Positions 7,866 through 15,986 of a DNA stretch of 31,322 bases are shown in pieces. Made by a program: the position numbers and the translations under genes. The DNA lies in contig JAEYHP010000110.1 of NCBI GenBank assembly GCA_023409435.1, positions 1-31,322 on the forward strand, in the 5' to 3' direction. The notes beneath the pieces are model-generated. The model did not search any database and was not told the DNA's origin. It worked only from the letters and a program-made list of their open reading frames with translations. Source of the stretch: Bacillota bacterium. GTDB taxonomy: Bacteria > Bacillota > Clostridia > Christensenellales > CAG-138. Positions within the stretch are counted from its first letter, which is position 1; each line of letters opens with the position of its first letter.

Positions 7866-8468
7866 ATGGGAAATACGGACAAGTTTGAAATGATAGCCGA
7901 CATCTATGACACTCCTGAAAGAGCCCAAATTGCAAAGTTATCATCAAATGCAATCCGGGAATTTATTGTTGACGCAAAAGATAAGAATGTCATTGATTTT
8001 GGATGCGGAACTGGTCTTGTTGGAATAAACTTGCTAAACGAGTTCCATTCCATGCTGTTTCTGGATACCTCGCAAAACATGGTCAATCAGGTTAAGCAAA
8101 AAATATCCAATTCCGATATGCAGAATGCAGCCACACTATGCTTTGACTTTGAAAAAGACAGTCTTTTGGATTTGCGTGCAGACTATATTTTTATGGCCCA
8201 GGTTTTGCTTCATATTCGTGATATCGCATCAGTTTTATCAAGATTGCATGAGGTTCTGAATGAAAGCGGGCATTTACTGATTATAGATTTTAATAAGAAT
8301 GAAAAAATCATTTCGGACATGGTCCATAACGGATTTGATCAACTGGAGTTGGCTGATATTATGACCAAAATAGGATACAGGGATATTCAATCTAAAACGT
8401 TTTATACCGGAAGCAGACTATTCATGGGGCACGATGCATCCTTGTTTATTCTTGATTCCCAGAAATAG
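7866..8468 (+). CDS. Class I SAM-dependent methyltransferase
   Basis: A 200-residue protein with a Rossmann-type methyltransferase domain. Motif I (VIDFGCGTGLVGINLL) binds S-adenosylmethionine. The acidic end of strand 2 reads FLDTSQNMV, motif IV is DYIFMAQVLLHI, and a post-motif segment LNESGHLLIIDF follows. This pattern fits the UbiE/Methyltransf_11-type group that modifies small molecules, but the substrate cannot be deduced. The frame is open upstream to an ATG at 7788, but the ATG at 7866 has a GCGGAGG site 5 bases upstream and begins with a typical family N-terminus (KFEMIADIYDTPERAQIA). No terminator is apparent after the stop codon. Confidence 0.88.
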   Translation: MGNTDKFEMIADIYDTPERAQIAKLSSNAIREFIVDAKDKNVIDFGCGTGLVGINLLNEFHSMLFLDTSQNMVNQVKQKISNSDMQNAATLCFDFEKDSLLDLRADYIFMAQVLLHIRDIASVLSRLHEVLNESGHLLIIDFNKNEKIISDMVHNGFDQLELADIMTKIGYRDIQSKTFYTGSRLFMGHDASLFILDSQK

Positions 8469-8669
8469 AGCTATCATTCGTAAATGCGGCTTTGAGCCCT
8501 GATATCCCAAACACTAGATGATAATAGGCGACCGAAGAGGGACAAGTACGCTTGCATTTGTGTACGTACCTTGGCATCGGGTTAACGCCTTTCAGGTTTA
8601 TTCTTCTCTCCATCTTAATTATAACATATAAAAAATTCCAAATGCAGACTATTTGTTCCCATTTGCTGC

Positions 8670-8678
8670 TGCTATAAT
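8670..8678 (+). promoter_or_regulatory. Extended -10 promoter upstream of rph
   Basis: TGC followed by a perfect TATAAT (8673-8678) makes an extended -10 element. No good -35 lies at the standard distance (TTGTTC at 8653 is only 14 bases away). Transcription would start near 8685, leaving a leader of about 85 bases before rph. The remaining part of the 302-base intergenic region 8469-8770 holds no gene I can support. Confidence 0.55.
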
Positions 8679-8715
8679 GCAATAGCAGGTTCATGCGATT
8701 GCTGGAGGGGATTAT

Positions 8716-8805
8716 TTGCAAAGGATGTCATCAAAATTAATCAAAGAAGAATCGCTGAGGAGGGAAGCATATGAGCTCCTATGTGCTTGGTTTTCAGGAT
8801 ATTGA
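8716..8805 (+). CDS. Possible 29-codon leader ORF overlapping the start of rph
   Basis: GGAGGGG at 8704-8710 lies 5 bases before a TTG at 8716 that opens a short frame (MQRMSSKLIKEESLRREAYE...). It stops at TGA 8803-8805, 32 bases inside rph in another frame. The rph ribosome binding site (GAGGAGGG, 8757-8764) lies within it, so its translation could influence rph initiation. A second in-frame start, ATG 8725, exists. This is suggestive only: the good Shine-Dalgarno sequence and the overlap are the whole evidence. Confidence 0.3.
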   Translation: MQRMSSKLIKEESLRREAYELLCAWFSGY

Positions 8806-11374
8806 TAAAACAAAACTTATGGTTGTTGGAGGCAAAGGCGCGAACCTAGGAGAACTTTCCAAAATTGAAGGGGTTCACGTGCCGGATGGCTTTTGCGTTT
8901 CAACAGAGGCCTATAAAAGAATCGTTGCAGAAACGCCAACGATGAACGAACTGCTTGACCGGTTATCGCATCTTAAGGCGGAGGACCGGGATAAAATTGG
9001 TGAAGCCAGCGGTGAAATTCGCTTACGTCTCGAAGGGACGGCCATCCCGCAGGATATTGAGGAAGAGATAACCCGCTGTCTCGCTGGACTTGGAGAAAAA
9101 GAGGCCTATGCCGTACGGTCCAGCGCGACTGCGGAGGATTTACCCACGGCCTCGTTTGCAGGCCAGCAGGATACGTACTTGAACATCATTGGAAAAGAGG
9201 CAATTTTAAAACACATCAGCAAGTGCTGGGCGTCGCTGTTTACAGAGCGGGCGGTAACTTACCGCATTCGAAACGACTTCGATCATCGAAAAATCCATTT
9301 ATCTGTGGTTGTTCAGAAAATGGTCTTCCCGCAGGCGGCAGGGATTTTATTTACCGCTGATCCGATTACGGGCAACAGAAAGATAGTATCCATCGACGCA
9401 GGGTTCGGGCTTGGGGAGGCTTTGGTTTCCGGCCTGATAAATTCTGATGTTTATAAAGTGCGCTGCGGCAAGGTGATCGATCAAAAGATATCCGCCAAGA
9501 AACTGGCTGTTTATGGCGTAAAAGGCGGCGGTACGGAAGTACGGGAGGTTGAGCCTGAGCGGCAGAACATGCAGACGCTTAAGGATGAGCAGATTGTAGA
9601 GCTTGAGCGCATGGGCAGAAGGATCGAAGAACACTTTGGCTGCGCCCAGGACATCGAATGGTGTTTGGATGACGATACATTTTATATCGTCCAGAGCAGG
9701 CCGATCACTACGTTATATCCCGTCCCTGAACCGAATGATGGAGAAAATCACGTTTATGTATCCGTCGGCCACCAGCAGATGATGACTGACCCAATAAAAC
9801 CATTGGGAATGTCGATATTCCGGTTGACGTCTTTTGGCCCCAGGTTTCAAGCCGGCGGAAGGCTGTTTGTGGATGTCACGCCTATACTGGCTTCCCCTGA
9901 CGGCAGAGAAACTTTATTGGATACCATGGGGCAGCACGATCCGCTCATGAAAGACGCGCTTGTGACCATAGTAGACCGGGGAGATTTCATAAAATCTTTA
10001 CCTGAACCGGGCCCTGGCAAAAGCAATAAACCCGTGTCGACCGCGGGTTTTCGTACGCAAATCGAAAACGATCCCCAAATCGTTTCCGGTTTGATTAAGG
10101 CCAGTCAAACATCCATAGAAGAGTTAAAGCAGAGCATCCAAACAAAGACAGGGCAGGATTTATTTGATTTTATTCTGGAAGACATTCAGGAATTAAAGAA
10201 GATCCTGTTTGACCCGCAAAGTTCAGCCGTGTTTATGGCCGCTATGGACGCTTCGTCATGGCTCAATGAAAAAATGGACGAGTGGCTGGGTGAAAAAAAC
10301 GCAGCGGACACGCTTTCCCAATCAGTGCCAAACAATATCACTTCGGAAATGGGTCTGGCGCTGCTGGATGTAGCAGATGTGATTCGTCCTTACCCGGAGG
10401 TCATTGCGTATTTGCAGCATGCAAAAGAGGATAACTTTTTAGATGAACTGGTTCGGTTTGATGGCGGGCAGGAAGCCCGGGATGCTATCCATGCTTACCT
10501 GAACAAATACGGCATGCGGTGCGCCGGAGAAATCGATATAACCAAGACACGTTGGAGCGAAAAAACCGCTACGCTGATTCCCATGATTCTCGGCAACATC
10601 AGAAACTTTGAGCCTGGCGCCGCCAATCGGAAGTTTGAGCAGGGGTTACAGGGAGCCCTGAAAAAAGAGCAAGAGCTATTGGACCGGTTGAAGCAATTAC
10701 CGGATGGCGAGCAAAAAGCCGAAGAAACAAGGCAAATGATCAGCCTGGTCCGGAATTTCATCGGCTACCGCGAATATCCGAAATACGGTATGGTTAGCCG
10801 CTACTTCGTTTATAAGCAGGCTTTATTGAAAGAAGCCGAACGGCTCGTACAGGCGGGTGTTGTTCATGAAAAAGAAGATATCTACTATCTCACGTTTGAA
10901 GAGCTTGGCGAAGCCGTGCGCACAAATGAACTGGACTACCAGATTGTAAGCACTCGGAAGGACGAGCACGAATACTATGAAAAACTGACGCCTCCGCGTG
11001 TGATCACGTCTGACGGCGAAATCGTTGCGGGTACGTACAAACGGGAAAATATTCCGGCCGAAGCGATCATAGGCCTGCCCGTTTCTTCCGGAGTGGCAGA
11101 GGGACGGGCGCGCGTGATATTAAACATGGAGGATGCCGATCTAAACGAGGGAGATATCTTAGTCACCCCCTTTACCGACCCCAGCTGGACGCCATTGTTT
11201 GTATCCATAAAAGGTTTGGTTGCCGAGGTCGGCGGGTTGATGACACATGGGGCGGTGATCGCGCGTGAATATGGATTACCGGCGGTGATCGGAGTGGAAA
11301 ACGCTACCAAGTTGATCAAAGACGGGCAGAGAATCAGAGTAAATGGAGCGGAAGGGTATGTAGAAATCTTATAA
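8771..11374 (+). CDS. rph: Rifamycin-inactivating phosphotransferase
   Basis: This 867-residue enzyme uses ATP to phosphorylate rifamycin antibiotics (releasing AMP and phosphate) and thereby inactivates them. It is related to PEP synthase but has the length and order of the Listeria Rph enzyme: an ATP-binding domain (about 1-320; VGGKGANLGELSKIEGVHVPDGF, AVRSSATAEDLPTASFAGQQDTYLN, QDIEWC...QSRPITTLYP), a central rifamycin-binding domain (about 325-750; VGHQQMMTDPIKPLG, DVADVIRPYP, KYGMRCAGEIDITKTRW), and a C-terminal swivelling phosphohistidine domain with the GGLMTHGAVIAREYGLPAV motif. The catalytic residue is His826. The PEP-synthase PEP/pyruvate barrel is absent, which separates it from PpsA. 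The start follows GAGGAGGG by 6 bases. It is a single-gene unit with its own promoter and terminator. True function against rifamycins is inferred from close family similarity recalled from memory. Confidence 0.93.
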   Translation: MSSYVLGFQDIDKTKLMVVGGKGANLGELSKIEGVHVPDGFCVSTEAYKRIVAETPTMNELLDRLSHLKAEDRDKIGEASGEIRLRLEGTAIPQDIEEEITRCLAGLGEKEAYAVRSSATAEDLPTASFAGQQDTYLNIIGKEAILKHISKCWASLFTERAVTYRIRNDFDHRKIHLSVVVQKMVFPQAAGILFTADPITGNRKIVSIDAGFGLGEALVSGLINSDVYKVRCGKVIDQKISAKKLAVYGVKGGGTEVREVEPERQNMQTLKDEQIVELERMGRRIEEHFGCAQDIEWCLDDDTFYIVQSRPITTLYPVPEPNDGENHVYVSVGHQQMMTDPIKPLGMSIFRLTSFGPRFQAGGRLFVDVTPILASPDGRETLLDTMGQHDPLMKDALVTIVDRGDFIKSLPEPGPGKSNKPVSTAGFRTQIENDPQIVSGLIKASQTSIEELKQSIQTKTGQDLFDFILEDIQELKKILFDPQSSAVFMAAMDASSWLNEKMDEWLGEKNAADTLSQSVPNNITSEMGLALLDVADVIRPYPEVIAYLQHAKEDNFLDELVRFDGGQEARDAIHAYLNKYGMRCAGEIDITKTRWSEKTATLIPMILGNIRNFEPGAANRKFEQGLQGALKKEQELLDRLKQLPDGEQKAEETRQMISLVRNFIGYREYPKYGMVSRYFVYKQALLKEAERLVQAGVVHEKEDIYYLTFEELGEAVRTNELDYQIVSTRKDEHEYYEKLTPPRVITSDGEIVAGTYKRENIPAEAIIGLPVSSGVAEGRARVILNMEDADLNEGDILVTPFTDPSWTPLFVSIKGLVAEVGGLMTHGAVIAREYGLPAVIGVENATKLIKDGQRIRVNGAEGYVEIL

Positions 11375-11427
11375 TAGGGAAATCGGGTAAGTCGCTAGAA
11401 GAAGTTTCAATTTGTAGTAAAGCATAT

Positions 11428-11466
11428 AAAAACCCAGAACAAACTCACTGTTTGCCCTGGGTTTTT
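11428..11466 (+). terminator. Rho-independent terminator of rph
   Basis: The outer stem AAAAACCCAG (11428-11437) pairs with CTGGGTTTTT (11457-11466). An inner ACAAAC/GTTTG pairing extends it, and the T-run is part of the 3' arm. It lies 53 bases after the rph stop and just before the MarR promoter. Confidence 0.85.
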
Positions 11467-11481
11467 ACATATAGATGTATG

Positions 11482-11510
11482 TTGACATTGTTATCTTTCA
11501 TACATATAAT
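11482..11510 (+). promoter_or_regulatory. Consensus promoter of the MarR/EFR1 operon
   Basis: TTGACA (11482-11487), a spacer of exactly 17 bases, and TATAAT (11505-11510) give a perfect sigma-A consensus. Such a strong promoter would need tight repression, which the palindrome directly downstream can provide. Confidence 0.85.
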
Positions 11511-11542
11511 GTAGTATGTATTCGATATCGAATATATACTAC
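11511..11542 (+). promoter_or_regulatory. 32-bp palindromic operator, probable MarR binding site
   Basis: Starting on the first base after the -10 box, two 16-base arms (GTAGTATGTATTCGAT and ATCGAATATATACTAC) are inverted repeats that match at 15 of 16 positions. The centre is TTCGATATCGAA. The site covers the transcription start, so a bound dimer would block initiation; autoregulation by the MarR protein encoded 24 bases downstream is the simplest reading. Confidence 0.75.
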
Positions 11543-11565
11543 ATAGTTTATTTCGGAGGCCTGCT

Positions 11566-12009
11566 ATGAATGAAATCAAGCAAGAATATATCGACCAGCT
11601 TGTTTTTCTCGTCGATGAAATGTTAAAGCACTATAAAGAATATCAGACAGATATGAGCGCACTGTACCCGCAAGGTATTACCAGTAATGAACTCACCATT
11701 ATCCAGTTTGTTCATTTAAACTCCGATATTGTAATTAAGGAGGTCAGTGAGTCTCTATCAATACCAGGCAGCACACTCACAAGTGCCATCGACAGGTTAG
11801 AGCAAAAAAACCTTTTAATCCGCACCGTGAGCAAAAAAAACAGGCGTTCATTTGGATTAAAGCTTACCCAAGAAGGGATAAGGCTCAATGCTGAACATGA
11901 GAAAGCGGAAAGACAGGTATGGCATAAGATTTTATCAAAATTAGATAGCGATGAGGACAGAGAATTGTTGATAAGGCTAATCACTATAATCGTGAATAAG
12001 CTTGATTGA
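11566..12009 (+). CDS. MarR family transcriptional regulator
   Basis: A 147-residue winged-helix repressor of the MarR family, which typically dimerises on palindromic DNA and releases it when a small phenolic or oxidising ligand binds. The helix-turn-helix region is clear: LTIIQFVHLNSDIVIKEVSESLSIPGSTLTSAIDRLEQKNLL (about residues 43-84), then the wing VSKKNRRSFGLKLTQEG. Flanking helices at both ends would form the dimer interface. The ATG follows a CGGAGG site. The gene sits directly behind a perfect promoter and operator-like palindrome and 27 bases ahead of an EFR1-type electron-transfer protein, with which it likely forms one autoregulated operon. Confidence 0.93.
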   Translation: MNEIKQEYIDQLVFLVDEMLKHYKEYQTDMSALYPQGITSNELTIIQFVHLNSDIVIKEVSESLSIPGSTLTSAIDRLEQKNLLIRTVSKKNRRSFGLKLTQEGIRLNAEHEKAERQVWHKILSKLDSDEDRELLIRLITIIVNKLD

Positions 12010-12036
12010 TAAAATATAGAGAAGGTTAAGAAGAAT

Positions 12037-12819
12037 ATGGGCATCAGTATTTACTATTTTACAGGGACAGGCAATTCCCTAAAAATCTCAAGAGAGCTGG
12101 CCTCCAAATTTGAAGACGCTCAATTGATACCAATGACTGCTGCAATCAGGGCTGGTACTATATCGGACTCAGATATAATCGCGCTGATCTTTCCCGTTTA
12201 TATGTTTGGTTTGCCGCGTATTGTATGCGATTTTATTAAAAGGCTCTCGAAGCAAATGAAAAATAAGTACATTGTTGCCCTCGCGGTCAATGGAGGAACA
12301 ATTGCGGGAACTTTATTATCGCTTAGCAGAAAGCTCAAAGCAAAAGGGCTGTATCTTTCTGCGGGATTTTCTATTAAAACACCATCGAATTTTATTATAG
12401 AATTTTCTGTGGAGGATGAAGAAATTCAGCGTCTTTTTGAGGCTTCAAAAATGAAGGTTGACGAAATTGCTTCTGTGATAAAATCTAGAGCGACATTCGC
12501 AATAGATAGAGGCACCAGGAAGGACTGTATTGTCAAGACAGGTATCCTAAACAAATTCCTTGCGGCACTTACCCCTATCATGGATATTACATTTCAATCA
12601 ACCGGTTCATGCTCCGGCTGTGGGATTTGCACAAGAGTTTGTCCGGTAGATAACATAACGCTTAAGAACGGGGCGCCAAAGTGGCATCATCGCTGCCAGC
12701 AGTGCTTTGCCTGTATCAATAACTGTCCAGGAAATGCAATCGAATACATGAAGTTAACTGTGGGTAAAAAGAGATATCATAACCCTTACATTAAATTGGA
12801 AGAATTAATGAAAAAATGA
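12037..12819 (+). CDS. EFR1 family flavodoxin-ferredoxin protein
   Basis: A 260-residue electron-transfer protein combining a flavodoxin-like N-terminal domain with a C-terminal two-cluster ferredoxin domain (EFR1 family). The phosphate-binding loop for FMN is YFTGTGNSLKISRELA near residues 7-22, followed by IALIFPVYMFGLPRIVCDFIKRL. The 4Fe-4S motifs are CSGCGICTRVCPV and CQQCFACINNCPG near residues 191-237, each with the C-x2-C-x2-C-x3-CP pattern. Family members are common in anaerobic Bacillota, and their redox partners are mostly unknown. It is co-transcribed with a MarR repressor, which suggests induction by a redox-active or toxic compound. The start follows AGAAGG at a rather wide spacing. 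No terminator with a T-run is visible; a weak dyad CACCG/CGGTG lies near 12853-12869. Confidence 0.9.
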   Translation: MGISIYYFTGTGNSLKISRELASKFEDAQLIPMTAAIRAGTISDSDIIALIFPVYMFGLPRIVCDFIKRLSKQMKNKYIVALAVNGGTIAGTLLSLSRKLKAKGLYLSAGFSIKTPSNFIIEFSVEDEEIQRLFEASKMKVDEIASVIKSRATFAIDRGTRKDCIVKTGILNKFLAALTPIMDITFQSTGSCSGCGICTRVCPVDNITLKNGAPKWHHRCQQCFACINNCPGNAIEYMKLTVGKKRYHNPYIKLEELMKK

Positions 12820-12935
12820 GAATTATATAGAAAGTTGATTACTGTCCAAATCCCACCGGTTCTGGCGGTGTCCTTTCATCTCATTAAGACATGTGATGTC
12901 ATAGTCCTGTTGCAGAATTTATAAGGAGGGAAAAT

Positions 12936-13559
12936 ATGATTGAAAAATTAGCTTGCAAGCTTGGAAGAAACGATGAAACTCCTAATATCGAATTGGCGGA
13001 ACTGCTTTGTGAAAAAAACGATATCTCTGGTATTTCCGAGATGGTGGAAGGAACAAGAAGCAAGGATCAGGCTGTCGCAAATGATTGTATCAAAGTGCTG
13101 TATGAGATTGGGGCAAGGAAACCTGAGCTGATCGCCGACTATGCTTTGGATTTTATTGACCTGCTGTTGAGCAAAAATAACCGTATGGCATGGGGATGCA
13201 TGACGGCGCTCGCGGAGATTGCCGATATTTGTGCCGATACCATCATAAAGCGGATAGAAACGGTATACCAGGCTTATTCTGTCGGCAGCGTTATTACGGT
13301 AGATAACAGCATGACGGTGTTCGCAAAGCTGTGCCTTGCCGATGATGCGAATCAGACGAAGATTTTCCCCATTTTGACGGCGCACTTTCAGAAATGTCGG
13401 GCAAAAGAAATACCGCAGCATCTTGAAAGAGTCTCAATCTGTTTGAACGATCATAATTCCAAAGAAATGATTGATGTGATAAAAGGCAGAACCAACGAAT
13501 TAAGCGAAGCTCAGCTCAAACGCGTGAATAAGACGATTCGATTTATTAGTAAACAATGA
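12936..13559 (+). CDS. HEAT/ARM-repeat-like protein of unknown function
   Basis: A soluble, almost wholly helical 207-residue protein. Successive helix pairs of about 35-40 residues (for example AVANDCIKVLYEIGARKPELIADYALDFIDLLLSKNNRMAWGCMTALAEIADICADTIIKRIETVY) have the look of HEAT-type repeats, which form curved scaffolds for binding other proteins. No catalytic motif or membrane segment is visible. A strong AAGGAGGG site precedes the ATG. It stands 116 bases after the EFR1 gene and 164 bases before the AraC pseudogene and may be transcribed alone. I recognise the fold type but not a specific function; it could also be described as a hypothetical protein. Confidence 0.75.
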   Translation: MIEKLACKLGRNDETPNIELAELLCEKNDISGISEMVEGTRSKDQAVANDCIKVLYEIGARKPELIADYALDFIDLLLSKNNRMAWGCMTALAEIADICADTIIKRIETVYQAYSVGSVITVDNSMTVFAKLCLADDANQTKIFPILTAHFQKCRAKEIPQHLERVSICLNDHNSKEMIDVIKGRTNELSEAQLKRVNKTIRFISKQ

Positions 13560-13723
13560 AGCTGAGTTAAATACAGAACAAAATACGTCCGGCGGAATTA
13601 GATAAAAGGTGCCGCAGACTCAACCTATGTGCATGGGTGGAAATTATCGTACAATTCTATATAATAAGAATCCAGGCCAGCAGGCCTGCGATGATACTGG
13701 CCACAGCAACATAAAGGGATAAT

Positions 13724-14514
13724 ATGATGAGCGCCATTGAGCAAGACAGACATGTGGAATTCAGCAGAAGCATCATTGAGGGTGTGGAAATCAAGCGGTG
13801 CAATAACATTCCCCATGCTTATAAGTCGCATGTCCATAGTGAACTTTCATTGGGGTATATCGTGGAAGGGTCCACTGATTTATCGCTGAGTAATGATACG
13901 ATCCTGTATGAATCGGGAGACGGCGTCATAATCCCGCCGCTGATGACGCATAGATGCGCGCCCAAAGATATCGATCACTGGGCATATGTCCTGTTGTATG
14001 TTGATCCCGGTTACTACAATGATGTGGTGGCTTTTTATCAGGCGAGAAAGCTGACAGGCAATCAGGCCCGGAAATTAATAAGCTTTATATTGGACAACTG
14101 CTGACAGAAGAAAGCCCAGACACATTGGAAAATATACTGATCGAGCTATTGCTGGAGTTTGGAGAAAAAGATGTTTCGGAAAGCACTGCAGAGGCAAGCG
14201 ATATCGTAAAAGAAATCCATGATTATATTTTAAATCACGTGAACGATGATATAACATTAGAGAAGCTGGAACAAATATCCGGGTTAAACAAGTTTTCAAT
14301 CATCAGAAATTTTAAGAAATTATACGTAACCACGCCTGCGGCATACCACTTGCAATACCGGGTAGCCGAAGGAAAGCGATTATTAAGCAAAGGCGCGGAT
14401 GTGCTCGACATTTGTGAGGAATTGAGATTTTATGACCAGGCGCATTTTATTCGGGAATTTAAAAAGATGTATGGCATTACGCCGGCAACATATGCGGAGC
14501 AATTGAAGGGATAG
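13724..14514 (+). pseudogene. AraC family regulator interrupted by a frameshift
   Basis: The first part (13724-14104) encodes a cupin-like AraC sensor domain (HSELSLGYIVEGSTDLSLSND, GDGVIIPPLMTHRC). The second part, in another frame, encodes a complete double helix-turn-helix AraC domain (DDITLEKLEQISGLNKFSIIRNFKK, RFYDQAHFIREFKKMYGITPATY). Near 14070 the frame must shift, because the upstream frame ends at TGA 14102-14104 while the downstream frame is open from about there (KLYIGQLLTEESPDTLENILIELL). The total of 791 bases is one short of a multiple of three, so a single lost base explains it, giving about 263 residues when restored. It could be a true pseudogene or a sequencing or assembly error. 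It lies directly ahead of an EamA exporter that it may have controlled. Confidence 0.85.
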
Positions 14515-14547
14515 TGCAATTTTATACAATACAGATCCTTATCATTG

Positions 14548-14567
14548 CGCTAATATAAAGCTTAGCG
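14548..14567 (+). promoter_or_regulatory. Inverted repeat in the leader of the EamA gene
   Basis: CGCTAA (14548-14553) and TTAGCG (14562-14567) with an 8-base gap lie just before the AAGGAG site of the exporter gene. A possible promoter (TTGAAG at 14503, TACAAT at 14525, spacer 16) is upstream. It could be an operator for the neighbouring AraC protein or a small RNA hairpin. Confidence 0.35.
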
Positions 14568-14584
14568 AAGATAAGGAGCTTTTT

Positions 14585-15466
14585 ATGAACAGAGTTAAAT
14601 TAGCGCTTGTTATGATTGCTTGGGGGAGCTTGGGCGTATTTACAAGATATATTCCGTTGTCCGCTTTAAGCCTGGCTTTTTTGAGAGCATTCATTGCGCT
14701 GCCGGTTCTTTTCGTTGCAATGAAAATGAAAAAAACGGAAAAGGTGAATTGGACCCTTTTAAAACCCTATATTATATCAGGCGTGTTGCTGGGTTTTGGC
14801 TGGCTGACCCTGTTCTATGGGTACAAACTTACAAGCATCTCATCCGCTGTGATCATCTACAATATGTGCCCGGTATATGTCCTGATCGCTGCGCCGCTTA
14901 TACTGAAAGAGACTATCTCGAAGATTCAGATTGCAGTGATTCTTGTCTCGTTTCTTGGCCTTTTTCTGATTGTCGGCCAAAATTTGTCGGAAGGCTACGG
15001 ATACATGGGGCTGGTGCTGAGCGCTTTCTCAGGGATGCTTTACGCAATCATTGTGCTGATTAACCGCAGCATCAAGTCCAGGGTAGACAATCAAACGGCC
15101 ACATTTGCGCAAATACTCACATCGATGCTCGTGTTGCTGCCATTCGTATTGGTTGAGGGGAATATTGTAACGGTCGTACGCCTGGACGCCATGGCGGTTA
15201 TGTCTACCATTCTATTGGGCGTATTGCATACGGGCGTAGCCTATACCATATTCTTTTCCCTCTATGCGCATATGAAATCCGTCGAAATCGTGTCCTACAG
15301 CTATCTGGAGCCATTATTCGGGATCCTGTTCAGCGTGATATTTATCGGAGAGGCGCTGACATTCCCACAGATTGTTGGCGGAGTTCTGATATTGGGTTCG
15401 ACCTTTATGGGGGAAATGCTTAAGAACAGAAAATTATCTGAACAAAAGGCTCCCGCTCAAATGTAA
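14585..15466 (+). CDS. EamA/DMT family transporter
   Basis: A 293-residue membrane protein of the drug/metabolite transporter superfamily (EamA, PF00892) that exports small metabolites or toxic compounds. It has two homologous halves of about 140 residues, each with five predicted membrane segments. The N-terminal IAWGSLGVFTRYIPLSALSLAFLRAFIALP and the family end-of-repeat motifs SSAVIIYNMCPVYVLIAAPLILKETISKIQ and SVEIVSYSYLEPLFGILFSVIFIGEALTFPQIVGGVLIL are clear. The ATG follows AAGGAG. It lies 70 bases after the AraC-type regulator gene, and this regulator-exporter pairing is common. The transported compound is unknown. There is no obvious terminator after the stop codon. Confidence 0.92.
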   Translation: MNRVKLALVMIAWGSLGVFTRYIPLSALSLAFLRAFIALPVLFVAMKMKKTEKVNWTLLKPYIISGVLLGFGWLTLFYGYKLTSISSAVIIYNMCPVYVLIAAPLILKETISKIQIAVILVSFLGLFLIVGQNLSEGYGYMGLVLSAFSGMLYAIIVLINRSIKSRVDNQTATFAQILTSMLVLLPFVLVEGNIVTVVRLDAMAVMSTILLGVLHTGVAYTIFFSLYAHMKSVEIVSYSYLEPLFGILFSVIFIGEALTFPQIVGGVLILGSTFMGEMLKNRKLSEQKAPAQM

Positions 15467-15501
15467 GCGTCAATGACCAAGAGATATTTCCCCTGGAAAG
15501 C

Positions 15502-15529
15502 TTGTTAAAATAGTTCATTGTGAGATAAT
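15502..15529 (+). promoter_or_regulatory. Promoter of the VOC/glutaredoxin-like gene pair
   Basis: TTGTTA (15502-15507) and GATAAT (15524-15529) with a 16-base spacer; TGA just before the -10 makes it an extended type. About 60 bases remain to the VOC start codon. Confidence 0.5.
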
Positions 15530-15590
15530 ATGAATACAGTCAGGATACACAATATATTACCTATGCGGACTGGATAAGGAGCTGATTGGT

Positions 15591-15986
15591 ATGGTACCGA
15601 AAATCAAGTTGCAAAGCGTGGTTTTGGATTGCAGACAGCCTGCGGAACTGGCAAAATTCTACTGTGATCTGCTCGGTGGGAAAATAGCCTACGAAATAGA
15701 TTGTTTTGTGGCAGTTTCCATTCCCGGGGAGACGGTCAGCATCTCATGCCAATTGGACGAAGGTTATACGCCGCCCGCCTGGCCGGGCTCATGGGACGAA
15801 CAGGCGAAAATGGAGCACCTTGATTTTTCAGTTGAGGATATCGAAGCATCCGTGGAGTTTGCTCTCTTACTGGGAGCGACAAAGCCGCTTGCGCAATACT
15901 GGCAGCCTGAACTAGGTCCGCAATGGGTTACGCTTATTGACCCTGCGGGTCATCCGTTTTGTCTCTGCGCGCATGGCAATGAGTAG
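15591..15986 (+). CDS. VOC family (glyoxalase-like) protein
   Basis: A 131-residue protein of the vicinal-oxygen-chelate superfamily with two beta-alpha-beta-beta-beta units. The first begins LQSVVLDCRQPAELAKFYCDLLGGKIAYEID. The second is MEHLDFSVEDIEASVEFALLLGATK, followed by WVTLIDPAGHPFCLC, the typical glyoxalase_6-type ending. Members include glyoxalases, dioxygenases and antibiotic-binding resistance proteins; the sequence does not decide which. His at the start of the second unit (EHLDF) is a candidate metal ligand, but the first-unit partner is not obvious. The start has an AAGGAG site at a wide spacing. It lies 89 bases before the glutaredoxin-like gene and shares its terminator. Confidence 0.88.
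   Translation: MVPKIKLQSVVLDCRQPAELAKFYCDLLGGKIAYEIDCFVAVSIPGETVSISCQLDEGYTPPAWPGSWDEQAKMEHLDFSVEDIEASVEFALLLGATKPLAQYWQPELGPQWVTLIDPAGHPFCLCAHGNE

Noticed and set aside
12851..12869. CACCG/CGGTG dyad after the EFR1 gene as a terminator
   Set aside because: The stem is only 5 bp and no T-run follows.
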